A DNA stretch of 64,000 bases from Agrobacterium tumefaciens. GTDB taxonomy: Bacteria > Pseudomonadota > Alphaproteobacteria > Rhizobiales > Rhizobiaceae. Positions 28,703 through 37,817 of the stretch are shown in pieces. How positions within the stretch are numbered: the stretch's first letter is position 1; every line of letters starts with the position of its first letter. The stretch is from assembly GCA_025560025.1 (NCBI GenBank), contig CP048486.1, positions 1,073,501-1,137,500 on the forward strand. Reading direction: 5' to 3'. A program made the translations under genes and the position numbers. The notes below the pieces were generated by a model. It saw nothing but the letters and a program-made list of their open reading frames with translations. It was not told the DNA's origin and did not search any database.

Positions 28703-30001
28703 TCAGGAGGCCGCCTTGATGGACAGGCTTTCGAGATAGGCCGACGGATTTTCCGGGTCGAAGACCTTGCCGTCGAAGAAGGTTTCCTTGCCGCGCGAGG
28801 TGGAGGCGGGCAGATCGGCAACGCCGAGATCCTTGGCCGCCGCGCGCCAGATATCCTCACGGTTCACCTTCTCCACCAGCGCGTTCACATCCGTATCGGG
28901 CGCGAATTTGCCCCAGCGGATGTTTTCCGCGATGAACCAGCTGTCATGGCTGCGGAAGGGATAGGAGGCATGGTCCTGCCAGAACTTCATCTGCAGGCCG
29001 GTATTTTCGAGCACGCGGCCGTTGCCGTAATTGATGTTGCCCTTGAGACGGCCAAGCACATCCTTCGGCGGCACGTTGAACCATTGGCGTTTGCCGAGGA
29101 TGGTGGACATTTCCTCCTTGTGCGCCATGTCATCGCACCATTGCTGCGCCTCCATCACGGCCATCAGCAGCGCCTTGGTGGCGTTGGGGTTCTTCTCCAC
29201 CCAGTCGGCGCGCATGCCGAGCGCCTTTTCCGGATGCCCCTTCCAGAGCTCTCCGGTGGTACAGGCGGTGAAACCGATGCCCTGATTGACGAGCTGCTCG
29301 TTCCAGGGTTCGCCCACACAGAAGACATCCATATTGCCGACCTTCATATTGGCAACCATCTGCGGCGGCGGAACGACGATGGTGGAGACGTCCTTGTCCG
29401 GATCGATGCCGCCGGCGGCCAGCCAGTAGCGGATCCAGAGATCATGCGTGCCGCCGGGGAAGGTCATGGCGGCCTTGATTTCCTTGCCCTCGGCCTTCTT
29501 TTTCTCGAAAGCCGCCTTCAGCTTGGAGGCATCCAGCTGAACGCCGGTTTCGGCATATTCCTTGGCGACGGAAATGCCCTGGCTGTCGAGGTTGAGGCGG
29601 GCGAGGATGGTCATCGGCACCGGCACATTGTTCTGGGTCACCTTGCCGGTATGCATGAGATAGGGCATGGGCGTCAGAATATGCGCGCCATCGATGCCGT
29701 TCGATGCGCCGCCGAGCACGAGATTGTCGCGTGTCGCACCCCAGGAGGCCTGTTTCAGAACCTCGACGTCAGGCATGCCGTGTTTGGCGAACAGGCCCTT
29801 TTCCGCTGCAATGATGAGCGGAGCGGCATCCGTGAGCGCGATAAAGCCGATTTTCGCGCCTTTCACCTCGGGCTCAGCGGTGGCTGCGAAAGCACCGGAC
29901 GGAAAGGCCACGCGCACGGCGCTGACAAGGGCGGCGGTGGCTGTCGTCTTCAGTATCGTGCGGCGGCTGATATCGCCGGAGAATATCTTTTTCATTCGCA
30001 T
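28703..30001 (-). CDS. nrtA: Nitrate-binding periplasmic protein NrtA
   Basis: A 432-residue nitrate-binding protein of the NrtA/CmpA family. Its N terminus is a twin-arginine signal (SRRTILKTTATAALVSAV with cleavage near SGAFA), so it is probably exported folded. The binding fold begins KGAKIGFIALTDAAPLIIAAEKGLF and includes the conserved TFPGGTHDLWIRYWLAAGGIDP segment. It delivers nitrate to NrtB/NrtC. It heads the nrtABC-nirBD-nasA-cysG operon. The first of two close ATGs (MRMKK, MKK) is given; either could serve. Confidence 0.93.
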   Translation of the reverse strand: MRMKKIFSGDISRRTILKTTATAALVSAVRVAFPSGAFAATAEPEVKGAKIGFIALTDAAPLIIAAEKGLFAKHGMPDVEVLKQASWGATRDNLVLGGASNGIDGAHILTPMPYLMHTGKVTQNNVPVPMTILARLNLDSQGISVAKEYAETGVQLDASKLKAAFEKKKAEGKEIKAAMTFPGGTHDLWIRYWLAAGGIDPDKDVSTIVVPPPQMVANMKVGNMDVFCVGEPWNEQLVNQGIGFTACTTGELWKGHPEKALGMRADWVEKNPNATKALLMAVMEAQQWCDDMAHKEEMSTILGKRQWFNVPPKDVLGRLKGNINYGNGRVLENTGLQMKFWQDHASYPFRSHDSWFIAENIRWGKFAPDTDVNALVEKVNREDIWRAAAKDLGVADLPASTSRGKETFFDGKVFDPENPSAYLESLSIKAAS

Positions 30002-30191
30002 GTTCCCCTTATTGGGCCACCTCTGCGGGTGACGTTTTCGCTTGCGAAAAAACCTGAAAATAAAAAAACGCCGCTCGGTGTTTGCGCCTGCGGAACGGGA
30101 GGTGTTCCGGGCAGCAAAACCTTGCGACGTCTATGTCTTTGAAAGCGCCTATGCCGCGCCCTGCTTGCCCCGATCGCCGTTGACCGGTGCA
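30002..30191 (-). promoter_or_regulatory. nrtA leader RNA with ANTAR-type twin hexaloops and attenuator
   Basis: From the predicted start near 30191 the leader shows two short hairpins with the hexaloops AUAGGC (about 30145-30154) and AUAGAC (30126-30137), each with A at position 1 and G at position 4, the rule for RNAs bound by ANTAR proteins such as NasT. They are followed by a long imperfect hairpin (30081-30118), a GC-rich stretch and a seven-T run (30068-30062), the likely terminator. A further TTTTCGC-AA-GCGAAAA hairpin lies near the nrtA ribosome site. NasT binding should prevent termination when nitrate is present. Confidence 0.65.
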
Positions 30192-30202
30192 AACAGGAAG
30201 AA

Positions 30203-30217
30203 GCAAAGAGCGTGCCA
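30203..30217 (-). promoter_or_regulatory. Sigma-54 promoter of the nitrate assimilation operon
   Basis: On the minus strand TGGCACG-N4-TTGC reproduces the -24/-12 elements of RpoN promoters exactly, about 200 bases upstream of nrtA. This places the operon under nitrogen control, normally through NtrC. A clear NtrC palindrome was not found in the 100 bases upstream. Confidence 0.8.
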
Positions 30218-30320
30218 GTTTATATATTTAAAGCTATAATACTGAAAATAAATGGTAATTTTTGAAATTCGAACGAGTGCTCAGATTTTGATCAACGCAA
30301 TTTTTGTCTGCTGTTTGTGC

Positions 30321-30357
30321 AAAATAAAAGGCTCCGCGCTTGAAATTTGCGCAGCCC
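30321..30357 (-). terminator. Probable terminator after nasS
   Basis: Just after the nasS stop the minus strand reads GGCT-GCGC, a 9-base loop, GCGC-GG-AGCC, then TTTTATTTT: an 8-bp stem with a small bulge and a T-rich tail. It would end the nasT-nasS transcript before the sigma-54 promoter of nrtA. The A/T-rich bases 30218-30320 between them show no other feature I recognise. Confidence 0.6.
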
Positions 30358-30374
30358 GCAAGGCCTGACGCCAA

Positions 30375-31679
30375 TCACGCCTCTCCAGCGGGCGGTGAAA
30401 ACGGCGAGGATGTGCGCACGGAAAAGGCATTGACGTAACCCGCAATATCGGCCGGATCGAAAACGAAACCATCCACGAAACGGTCCCCCTCTTCCTGCCC
30501 TTCGATACGGATATCGGCATCGCCGGGTGCATTGGCATCTCCCAGCGCCGCCCGATAAATATCGGGTCGATAGGCGGATACAGCAGCCTGTACGCCCGCT
30601 TCAGAAAATTCCGCCTGCCCCCAGCGGATCATCTGGCTGTAAATCCACAATGCCTGGCTCCGGCGCGGATAATTGGCATGGCCGTGATGGAAGATGAAAT
30701 AATTGTCGATGATCCGGCGGTTGCCCTGGCTGTCGATATTGAACTCACCGGCGAGCACATGGCGGATGATGCTTTGCGGCGCATCGATATAACGGGGATC
30801 GGCGAGCGCCCTGCTGAGCTCATCGTGATTTTCCGCAAGGTCACACCAACGCGCCGCCGCATCGAGCGCCGTCAGCAGCCGGCCGACCGTTTCCTGCTGG
30901 CCTTCCGCCCATTCAGGCCGCATGCCAATGACTTTTTCGGGCGCGGAAGGCCATAAATCCTGCTTGGCCGCAACGATCCTGCCCACACCGCGTTCGGCGG
31001 CGACGATGTTCCACGGCGCGCCGACACAGAAGCCGTCGATAGCGCCCGCCGCCAGCGCATCCGATGTCAGGGGCGGCGGTACCACCACCAGCTTGACATC
31101 ATGATCGGGGTGAATACCGCCAGCGGCAAGCCAATAACGGAATTCGTAATTGTGAGACGAAAACGGATAGGTCATGCCCAGCGTCGGCGGCGCTTCGCCC
31201 CGCGCTCGCATGTCAACGAGCACCTGCTTCAGCGCCTTGGCGTTTTCCAGCGCTCCCGCTGTTTCGGAAAGGCCCGTCAACGCCTTCATCCGGGCAAAAA
31301 GCCGGGTCGAAAGCGTAATCGCATTGCCGCCTCGCCCGAGCGAAAAGGGCGTGATCGTCGGTGAAGGGTTGGAGCCGAGCCCGAGCATGGAGGCAACAGG
31401 CATTGGCGAGAGCATATGCGCGATATCGAATTGCCTGAATGCCAGCCGGTCACGCACGTTCGCCCAGGACACATCCTTGACGAGATCGAGCGACAGGCCC
31501 TCGCGCTCGGCAAAACCGAATTCGGCCGCTGCGATCAGGACGGAGGCGTCGACAAGCGGGATGAAACCGGCACGCAGGCGTTTTTGCCGATCATTGCCCA
31601 CGATTGCGGGCGCGCCTGTTGCCCGTGTCCCTGCACTATCCGATCCGGCCGTTTTTTCCGGTGCCGCCATATCATACAC
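30375..31679 (-). CDS. nasS: Cytoplasmic nitrate sensor NasS
   Basis: A 434-residue NrtA-like nitrate-binding protein without a signal peptide; the N terminus (MYDMAAPEKTAGSDSAGT) is polar. The fold starts LRAGFIPLVDASVLIAAAEFG and has the TYPFSSHNYEFRYWLAAGGIHPDHD segment matching NrtA. In Azotobacter and Paracoccus NasS binds nitrate in the cytoplasm and then frees NasT to antiterminate the nitrate operon. It lies immediately after nasT (27 bases) and before the nrtA leader. An ATG three codons downstream of the given start is also possible. Confidence 0.88.
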   Translation of the reverse strand: MYDMAAPEKTAGSDSAGTRATGAPAIVGNDRQKRLRAGFIPLVDASVLIAAAEFGFAEREGLSLDLVKDVSWANVRDRLAFRQFDIAHMLSPMPVASMLGLGSNPSPTITPFSLGRGGNAITLSTRLFARMKALTGLSETAGALENAKALKQVLVDMRARGEAPPTLGMTYPFSSHNYEFRYWLAAGGIHPDHDVKLVVVPPPLTSDALAAGAIDGFCVGAPWNIVAAERGVGRIVAAKQDLWPSAPEKVIGMRPEWAEGQQETVGRLLTALDAAARWCDLAENHDELSRALADPRYIDAPQSIIRHVLAGEFNIDSQGNRRIIDNYFIFHHGHANYPRRSQALWIYSQMIRWGQAEFSEAGVQAAVSAYRPDIYRAALGDANAPGDADIRIEGQEEGDRFVDGFVFDPADIAGYVNAFSVRTSSPFSPPAGEA

Positions 31680-31706
31680 TCCACACTGTCCAACCGGCGG
31701 GGTTCG

Positions 31707-32294
31707 TCACATCAACAGACCCGCTGCGGTGACCACGCTTTGCGCGATCTCGGAAATTTTCTTTTTCTCGTTCATTGCCGTTTGTCGCAAAAGCGCGAAG
31801 GCTTCCTCCTCGGAAAGGCCACGCATCTTCATCAGGATGCCCTTGGCGCGCTCGATGACCTTGCGTTCCTCCAGTGCCGATTTGGCGTCGGCAAGTTCCC
31901 GTTGCAGCCGGCTGAAAGCATTAAAGCGGCTGACCGCCATATCGAGAATGGGCTTGACCCGCTCTTTCTTCAGCCCGTCCACCACATAGGCGGAAACGCC
32001 AGCTTCGACGGCTGCCTCGATGGAAGCCGTATCGGAGCGGTCGACAAACATGGCGATTGGACGACCGACCGTGCGCGTGAGCTGGAACAGATGCTCCATC
32101 ATGTCACGGTTGGGGTTTTCGAGATCGATGAAGATGACATCGGGCTGCAGCGTCTCGATGGTGCGCGCCACACCGTTCACCTCATGGATGACGGTGACGC
32201 GATGATAACCGGCCTCGCGCAATCCCTCCTCGATGATGGAGGCTCGGATCGCGTTTTCGTCGATAACGAGAATGGTGAGGTCGCGAAGCGTCAT
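31707..32294 (-). CDS. nasT: ANTAR-domain antiterminator NasT
   Basis: A 195-residue response-regulator-like RNA-binding protein. A pseudo-receiver domain (LTILVIDENAIRASIIEEGL, with DVIFIDLENPNRD) is followed by a helical linker and the ANTAR domain (KSALEERKVIERAKGILMKMRGLSEEEAF). It binds paired hexaloop RNA hairpins to prevent termination in the nrtA leader, and is held inactive by NasS without nitrate. MTLRDLTILVID at 32294 fits family starts although no strong ribosome site precedes it; a start 12 codons upstream exists. Confidence 0.88.
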   Translation of the reverse strand: MTLRDLTILVIDENAIRASIIEEGLREAGYHRVTVIHEVNGVARTIETLQPDVIFIDLENPNRDMMEHLFQLTRTVGRPIAMFVDRSDTASIEAAVEAGVSAYVVDGLKKERVKPILDMAVSRFNAFSRLQRELADAKSALEERKVIERAKGILMKMRGLSEEEAFALLRQTAMNEKKKISEIAQSVVTAAGLLM

Positions 32295-32396
32295 GGACGC
32301 ATTGATGACGCAGCGCAGCAAACTTGGCAATCGGCTGCGCGAGCAAAAATAAGGCGGAAGCGAAAAGGAGCGTCACGCCCCTCCTCACCGGACATG

Positions 32397-33062
32397 TCAG
32401 GAAGCGTGTTCGACGGCGCGTTCGAGCGCCTTCAAAACCGTACGCTCTGACAGATTGAGGTAGATTTCCATCTCGTCGCCCGCTTCGCCAGCCTTTCCTT
32501 CCTCCATGAGCGACAGGATCTTGCTGTTCATGTCGACGAAGGGAGAATGAAGCTGTTCAGGGTCTTTCAACAGGCCAAAACAAAGCCTGAGTTCAGCGGC
32601 GATGCGTTCGTAAAAATCGCTGAGACGCGCGCTATCGAGGAGATCGACCACGGCGGCATGAAATTTCATATTGGCGCTGCCCACGCCCAGCCAGTCGGCC
32701 TGGTCGCGCTTCACCTTGGCATCCTCGACCGCCGCGCGCATCGTCCGGATAGCCGGATGCTTGTGCCAGGCCTGACGCAGGGCGCCGCATTCCACCATGC
32801 GCCGCACGCGATAGATGTCGATCACGGATGCCATGGTGGGAACAGCAACGAAAACGCCGCGATTGGCCTCGTGGCGCAACAGCCCATCCTTTGTCAGCAG
32901 ACGGAAAGCTTCGCGCAGGGAATTGCGGGAGACATCAAAGCGCTCGCTGAAGGCTGCCTCCGATAGACGCTGTCCCGGCATCAACTCGCCGGAGATCAGC
33001 AGGGTCCGGATACCCTTGGCCAATCGATCCGCAAGCGGAAGACCTTCTATCGTTTCCGTCAT
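32397..33062 (-). CDS. GntR-family regulator (FadR/FCD subfamily)
   Basis: A 221-residue regulator. The N-terminal winged helix (LADRLAKGIRTLLISGELMPGQRLSEAAFSERFDVSRNSLREAFRLL) is followed by an all-helical FCD ligand domain with the metal/ligand His residues in NMKFHAAVVDLLDS. It is divergent from the 5-oxoproline operon, so it is the likely repressor of that operon; B. subtilis uses an IclR-type KipR in the same genomic role. The MTETIEGLP start at 33062 follows AAGGAAAG. The upstream extension of 27 codons lacks homology-like character. Confidence 0.88.
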   Translation of the reverse strand: MTETIEGLPLADRLAKGIRTLLISGELMPGQRLSEAAFSERFDVSRNSLREAFRLLTKDGLLRHEANRGVFVAVPTMASVIDIYRVRRMVECGALRQAWHKHPAIRTMRAAVEDAKVKRDQADWLGVGSANMKFHAAVVDLLDSARLSDFYERIAAELRLCFGLLKDPEQLHSPFVDMNSKILSLMEEGKAGEAGDEMEIYLNLSERTVLKALERAVEHAS

Positions 33063-33233
33063 GGCGCTTCTTTCCTTAAGGCAATGCAGCATCGGGAATT
33101 CCGTGACAGGCAAGTTCGGGCACGGCATGATTGCCCATAGCACAAAGCATTAGCAAAGCACGAAAAAAACGTGATTAAATCCTGCTCATGACGTCCAACA
33201 AATAGACAAAATGAAAGAACGATAACTTTATAT

Positions 33234-33244
33234 TGTTGAACAAA
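33234..33244. promoter_or_regulatory. Candidate GntR operator in the divergent promoter region
   Basis: TTGTTGAACAA is an 11-base perfect palindrome around a central G, located between the GntR gene and the oxoproline operon. Just after it, TTGACA (33247-33252) could be the -35 box of the operon promoter, so a bound repressor would block it. The size suits FCD-type GntR sites, but the sequence was not matched to a known regulon. Confidence 0.45.
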
Positions 33245-33327
33245 GTTGACAATTTCGCAGAACACGACAAGATCGGCGGCATAAAGCATCCGCGAGGGGC
33301 GGATTGCGACAGGAGCGGAGAAAATCC

Positions 33328-34584
33328 ATGGAGCAGAAAAAGCTCACGCCCGCCGACCCGAACGAGGTCGCACAGAAGGCGAAAAACCAGCGTTATGCCT
33401 TGCTTTCGGCAATGTTCTTGATGTCCATGTCCGCTGTCGGACCGGGCTTCATCACGCAAACAGCGAATTTCACGGTGAAACTGGGCGCCGCATTCGCATT
33501 CGCCATCATTATTTCCATCCTGATCGACTTTGTCGTGCAGGCCAATATCTGGCGCATCGTTACCATTACCCGCATGCGGGCACCGGCCATCGCCAATGCC
33601 GCCATTCCGGGTTCGGGTTATCTGCTCGCCATTCTCGTCATCATCGGCGGCCTGTTTTTCAACATCGGCAATATCGGCGGCGCCGGCCTCGGCTTTAACG
33701 CCATGATCGATCTCGACCCGAAGATCGGCGGCGCGATCGGCGCGCTGGCGGCCATCGGTATCTTCCTGTCCCGTCGGGCGGGCATTGCCATGGACCGCGT
33801 CGTTTTCGTGGCCGCCTTTGTCAAACTCGCGCTGATCCTTTACGCAGCTTATGTTTCCGGCCCGCCGGTGGCAGAAGCCTTCCGCCAGACCTTCCTGCCG
33901 GATACGATCGATTTCGTCACCATCACCACCATCGTCGGTGGCACGGTCGGCGGCTATATCACCTATGCCGGCGCGCATCGCCTGCTGGACAAGGGAATGG
34001 TCGGCGTTGAAAATATCAATGCGGTCAATCGCGCGGCATTGAGCGGCATCGCGATTACCGGCGTTCTGCGCTACATCCTGTTCCTTGCCATTCTCGGCGT
34101 CGTCGCAAGCGGCGTGGTCATCGATCTCTCGGGCAAAGCTGCAAACCCGGCGGGCCAAGCTTTCCATGCCGCCGCCGGCAATATCGGCTACCGTCTGTTT
34201 GGCGCGGTTTTCCTCGCCTCGGCCATGACCAGCATCATCGGTGCGGCCTACACCTCCGTTTCGTTCCTGACGGCTTTCAAGCCCGACATCACGGAACGCC
34301 AGCGCAATTTGGCCACCGTCGGCTTCATCGCCATTTCGCTGATCGCCTATATCATCATCACCACACCGCCCGCAGCCATGCTCGTCTTTGTCGGCGGCCT
34401 GAACGGTCTCGTTCTGCCCATCGGCCTTTCGATCTTTATGTATGCCGCCTGGAAACGCGCCGATCTGATGCACGGCTATCACTACCCGCGCTGGCTGCTG
34501 GTGCTTGGCGTGCTGACCTGCGTACTCACCTGGTATATGGCCTATAAGTCGGCGGGCGCGATCTTTGCCCTGCTCGGCTACTGA
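33328..34584 (+). CDS. Nramp-like transporter of the oxoproline operon (YcsG type)
   Basis: A 418-residue membrane protein with about eleven helices, of the Nramp-like (YcsG) family. The first helix carries [12 protein letters not shown] in the position of the Nramp DPGN motif, which is absent, so metal transport is unlikely. In Bacillus ycsG heads the ycsFGI-kip operon, and here it likewise precedes pxpA, suggesting uptake of 5-oxoproline or a related acid. [11 protein letters not shown] at 33328 has GGAG 9 bases upstream; an ATG eight codons earlier lacks one. Confidence 0.85.
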   Translation: MEQKKLTPADPNEVAQKAKNQRYALLSAMFLMSMSAVGPGFITQTANFTVKLGAAFAFAIIISILIDFVVQANIWRIVTITRMRAPAIANAAIPGSGYLLAILVIIGGLFFNIGNIGGAGLGFNAMIDLDPKIGGAIGALAAIGIFLSRRAGIAMDRVVFVAAFVKLALILYAAYVSGPPVAEAFRQTFLPDTIDFVTITTIVGGTVGGYITYAGAHRLLDKGMVGVENINAVNRAALSGIAITGVLRYILFLAILGVVASGVVIDLSGKAANPAGQAFHAAAGNIGYRLFGAVFLASAMTSIIGAAYTSVSFLTAFKPDITERQRNLATVGFIAISLIAYIIITTPPAAMLVFVGGLNGLVLPIGLSIFMYAAWKRADLMHGYHYPRWLLVLGVLTCVLTWYMAYKSAGAIFALLGY

Positions 34585-34604
34585 TAAATTTAAGGGAGGC
34601 AAAC

Positions 34605-35372
34605 ATGGCCGCTATCGATCTCAACAGCGATCTTGGCGAAAGCTACGGCGCATGGCGCATGGGAGACGACGAGGCGATGCTCGCCATCGTTTCCAGCGCC
34701 AACATCGCCTGCGGATTTCATGCCGGTGACCCGGCCGGTATCTACCGCACCGTCAAGGCCGCCGCCGAAAAGGGCGTGGTCGTCGGCGCCCATGTTTCCT
34801 ATCCTGACCGCGTCGGCTTCGGCCGCCGCGATCTGGACGCGACTTCGGAAGAACTGATCGCCGATGTCATCTACCAGATCGGCGCACTGAAAGGCGTCGC
34901 CGCCGCTGCCGGCACAACGGTGCGTTACGTCAAGCCGCACGGCGCGCTTTACAACCGCATCGCCAATGACGCGAAACAGGGGCAGGCCGTCATTGACGGC
35001 ATCAAGGCCATAGATCCTTCGCTGGTACTGATGGGTCTCGCGAACGCGCCTATCCTCGATCTTGCCCGCAAAGCAGGCCTTGCCGTTGTCGCAGAAGCTT
35101 TCGCGGATCGCGCCTATACGCCTCAGGGCCAGCTCGTCTCCCGCCGCGAGGCCGGTGCCGTGCTGCACGACGCGGCCAAAATCGCCGACCGCATGGTACA
35201 GCTTGCCCGCGAAGGCACGCTTGAGGCCATCGATGGCAGCATCATAAAGATCGAAGCGCAATCCATCTGCGTGCATGGCGACAGCCCCGGCGCGGTCGCC
35301 ATCGCCCAGGAAATCCGCCGTCGTTTCGAGGCTGATGGTATCGACATCCGTTCCTTTGCATCCAATCGCTGA
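34605..35372 (+). CDS. pxpA: 5-oxoprolinase subunit PxpA (LamB/YcsF family)
   Basis: A 255-residue LamB/YcsF protein, beginning [14 protein letters not shown] and containing [35 protein letters not shown] and [12 protein letters not shown], all family hallmarks with likely catalytic Asp/His residues. PxpA hydrolyses phosphorylated 5-oxoproline, together with PxpB and PxpC, to give glutamate with ATP consumption, removing a toxic cyclised form of glutamate/glutamine. It follows the transporter gene by 20 bases, with GGGAGG before the ATG. Confidence 0.93.
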   Translation: MAAIDLNSDLGESYGAWRMGDDEAMLAIVSSANIACGFHAGDPAGIYRTVKAAAEKGVVVGAHVSYPDRVGFGRRDLDATSEELIADVIYQIGALKGVAAAAGTTVRYVKPHGALYNRIANDAKQGQAVIDGIKAIDPSLVLMGLANAPILDLARKAGLAVVAEAFADRAYTPQGQLVSRREAGAVLHDAAKIADRMVQLAREGTLEAIDGSIIKIEAQSICVHGDSPGAVAIAQEIRRRFEADGIDIRSFASNR

Positions 35373-35383
35373 AAGGATAGCCG

Positions 35384-36193
35384 ATGACGATACCGACATC
35401 CTATCTCAACCACACGGACGCGGAGGCCGCGCGCCAGGCCCGTGCGACCTATCGCGACGGCCTCGTCGCCCCAACTTCCGGCATTGCACCCGGCTTCACG
35501 CAGGCGAACATGATCGTGCTGCCGCGCGACTGGGCCTTCGATTTCCTGCTTTACGCGCAGCGCAATCCCAAACCCTGCCCGGTGCTGGATGTCTCCGATC
35601 CCGGTTCGCCCACCACGCTTCTGGCGCCCGGCGCCGATCTGAGAACCGATCTGCCACTCTACCGCATCTGGCGGGACGGCAAGCTCGTCGAGGAAACGGC
35701 TGACGCCACCGCCGCCTGGGCGGAGCGTGACGATCTCGTCGCCTTCCTGATCGGCTGCAGCTTCACCTTCGAAACGCCGATGGTGGAAGCGGGCATCGAA
35801 ATCCGCCACATGACCGACAAGAGCAATGTGCCGATGTATCTCACCAACCGAGCGTGCCGCCCGGCCGGTCGGCTAAAGGGCAATATGGTCGTTTCCATGC
35901 GGCCGATCCCGGCCTCGCGCGTGGCCGATGCTGCGACCATTTCGGGACGTTTCCCGGCCGTACACGGGTCACCCGTGCATGTCGGCGCACCGGAAGAGAT
36001 CGGAATTACCGATCTTGCAAAGCCTGATTTCGGCGATGCGGTGCGGATCGAGCCGGGCGAAGTTCCGGTGTTCTGGGCCTGCGGCGTGACGCCGCAGGCG
36101 GCCGTGATGGCGTCTGGCGTGCCCTTTGCGATCACCCATGCGCCGGGACACATGTTCATCACCGACATTCCCGATTCAGCCTATCACGCGTGA
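35384..36193 (+). CDS. DUF1445 / YcsI family putative hydro-lyase
   Basis: A 269-residue member of the DUF1445 (D-glutamate cyclase-like, YcsI) family. Recognisable segments are [61 protein letters not shown] and the end [13 protein letters not shown]. The family is thought to act on glutamate-derived compounds; mammalian D-glutamate cyclase, which makes 5-oxo-D-proline, contains this domain. Its place between pxpA and pxpBC supports a role with 5-oxoproline, perhaps the D form. The ATG follows AAGGAT, 11 bases after pxpA. Confidence 0.85.
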   Translation: MTIPTSYLNHTDAEAARQARATYRDGLVAPTSGIAPGFTQANMIVLPRDWAFDFLLYAQRNPKPCPVLDVSDPGSPTTLLAPGADLRTDLPLYRIWRDGKLVEETADATAAWAERDDLVAFLIGCSFTFETPMVEAGIEIRHMTDKSNVPMYLTNRACRPAGRLKGNMVVSMRPIPASRVADAATISGRFPAVHGSPVHVGAPEEIGITDLAKPDFGDAVRIEPGEVPVFWACGVTPQAAVMASGVPFAITHAPGHMFITDIPDSAYHA

Positions 36194-36200
36194 GGACATG

Positions 36201-37817
36201 ATGCGTTTTCTCCCCGTCAGCCTCACCACCATTCTTGTTGAACTCGCCGATCTCGATGAAACGCTGGCGCTTTTCGCCTCGCTTCAGAACGATCCGGTCG
36301 AGGGCATCGAAGAGACGGTTCCGGCTGCCCGCACCCTGATGATCCGCTTTCGCCCTGAAAAGATCGATGCCGAAGCGCTGGCCGCGCGGCTGGCAAGCCG
36401 TGATCTCTCGGCAAAAATCGCGCCTTCGGACAATCTCGTTGAAATCCCCGTCCACTATAATGGTGAGGATCTCGCCGATGTTGCCGAATTGACCGGCATG
36501 AGCATCGAAGAGGTCATCCGCCGCCATACCGAAAGCGAATTCACCGTGGCCTTCTGCGGTTTCGCTCCCGGCTTCGGTTATCTGGTCGGTGGCGATCCGG
36601 CGCTGCATGTGCCGCGCCGGCAAAGCCCGCGCACCCGCATTCCGGCAGGTTCAGTGGCGCTGGCCGGTGCCTTCAGCGGCGTCTATCCGCAAAACAGCCC
36701 CGGCGGCTGGCAGATTATCGGCACCACGCCGGTCAAGATGTGGGATATAGACCGCGATCCCGGTGCGCTTTTTCAGCCGGGTTACCGGGTGCGTTTCTTC
36801 GACATGGACAAGGCCGGCAAAACGGTCGACATCCCCGTCTCGGCACCACGCAGCGCCGGGAAAGACCGGGCAAAAGTAGGCCCGCATTTCGAGGTGCTCG
36901 CAGCCCCCATGCCCGCCATCTTCCAGGATCTCGGCCGTTTCGGCCAGACCGGACAGGGCGTCTCGGCCTCCGGTGCGCTGGATCGTGGCGCGTTCAATGC
37001 CGCAAACCGCATCGTTGGTAATCCCGTCAACACGCCATGTCTCGAACTGACGCTCGGTGGATTTTCCTTTAAAAGCACAAGCCGTGCCGTCATCGGCATT
37101 GCAGGTGCGCCCTGCCCCGTCACCATCACCACGACGGATAGCAGCTTCGCAGCAAAGACCCATGGCCCGGTGTCGCTCGAACCCGGTGATGTGGTCACTT
37201 TCGGCCAGCCGCCAAAGGGCATGCGCTGTTATCTTGCCGTACGCGGCGGCTTCGATGTCGAGCCGGTGCTCGGCAGCTTCGCGACGGATACGCTGGCTGT
37301 CGTCGGCCCAGAGCCGGTGGGTGCAGGCGCCATCCTGCCGCTTAAGGGCGAGAAGACCGGCCTTTCCAGCGTATCGATTGACGAGGTTCCGGCCTTCGAA
37401 GCGCCGGCAACGGGCGAGGTCGTCACGCTGGACGTCGTTCTCGGACCACGAACGGACTGGTTCACGCAGAAGGGCATCGAGACCCTGACCGGCCAGCTCT
37501 GGCAGGTCACCCCGCAATCGAACCGGGTCGGCATCCGCCTTGCCGGCGACGTGCCGGTGGAGCGCAAGGACAGCGCCGAATTGCCGAGCGAAGGCACCGC
37601 GACGGGAGCGATCCAGATTCCCCATAGCGGCCAGCCGGTTCTCTTCCTTGCCGATCACCCGTTGACCGGCGGGTATCCCGTCATCGGCGCGGTCGCCGAA
37701 TATCATCTCGATCTTGCCGGGCAGATCCCGGTGAACGCCAAAATCAAATTCCGCCCGATCGGCTCCTTCGCCGAAATCGCGGCCAAGAACACAGAATTCC
37801 GAGGAGAAAAGCGATGA
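36201..37817 (+). CDS. pxpBC: Fused 5-oxoprolinase subunits PxpB-PxpC (KipI-KipA)
   Basis: A 538-residue fusion. Residues 1 to about 215 are PxpB/KipI ([27 protein letters not shown] and the [23 protein letters not shown] motif). From about 235 the PxpC/KipA domain begins ([32 protein letters not shown]) and continues to the end. The same two domains form the carboxyltransferase-like part of urea amidolyase. With PxpA they make the ATP-dependent 5-oxoprolinase. The second of two adjacent ATGs is taken because GAGG is better spaced from it; the start is 7 bases after the DUF1445 stop. Confidence 0.9.
   Translation: MRFLPVSLTTILVELADLDETLALFASLQNDPVEGIEETVPAARTLMIRFRPEKIDAEALAARLASRDLSAKIAPSDNLVEIPVHYNGEDLADVAELTGMSIEEVIRRHTESEFTVAFCGFAPGFGYLVGGDPALHVPRRQSPRTRIPAGSVALAGAFSGVYPQNSPGGWQIIGTTPVKMWDIDRDPGALFQPGYRVRFFDMDKAGKTVDIPVSAPRSAGKDRAKVGPHFEVLAAPMPAIFQDLGRFGQTGQGVSASGALDRGAFNAANRIVGNPVNTPCLELTLGGFSFKSTSRAVIGIAGAPCPVTITTTDSSFAAKTHGPVSLEPGDVVTFGQPPKGMRCYLAVRGGFDVEPVLGSFATDTLAVVGPEPVGAGAILPLKGEKTGLSSVSIDEVPAFEAPATGEVVTLDVVLGPRTDWFTQKGIETLTGQLWQVTPQSNRVGIRLAGDVPVERKDSAELPSEGTATGAIQIPHSGQPVLFLADHPLTGGYPVIGAVAEYHLDLAGQIPVNAKIKFRPIGSFAEIAAKNTEFRGEKR

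Noticed and set aside
30218..30320. NtrC binding site upstream of the sigma-54 promoter
   Set aside because: Searched for GCAC-N-TGGTGC-like palindromes on both strands; only poor half-sites were seen.
33328..34584. Metal-ion Nramp (MntH) annotation
   Set aside because: The DPGN motif for metal is missing and the operon is dedicated to 5-oxoproline.
33175..34602. A 475-codon minus-strand open frame opposite the Nramp-like gene
   Set aside because: Extremely rich in charged residues and His/Gly with no hydrophobic core, as expected from the antisense of a membrane protein gene.
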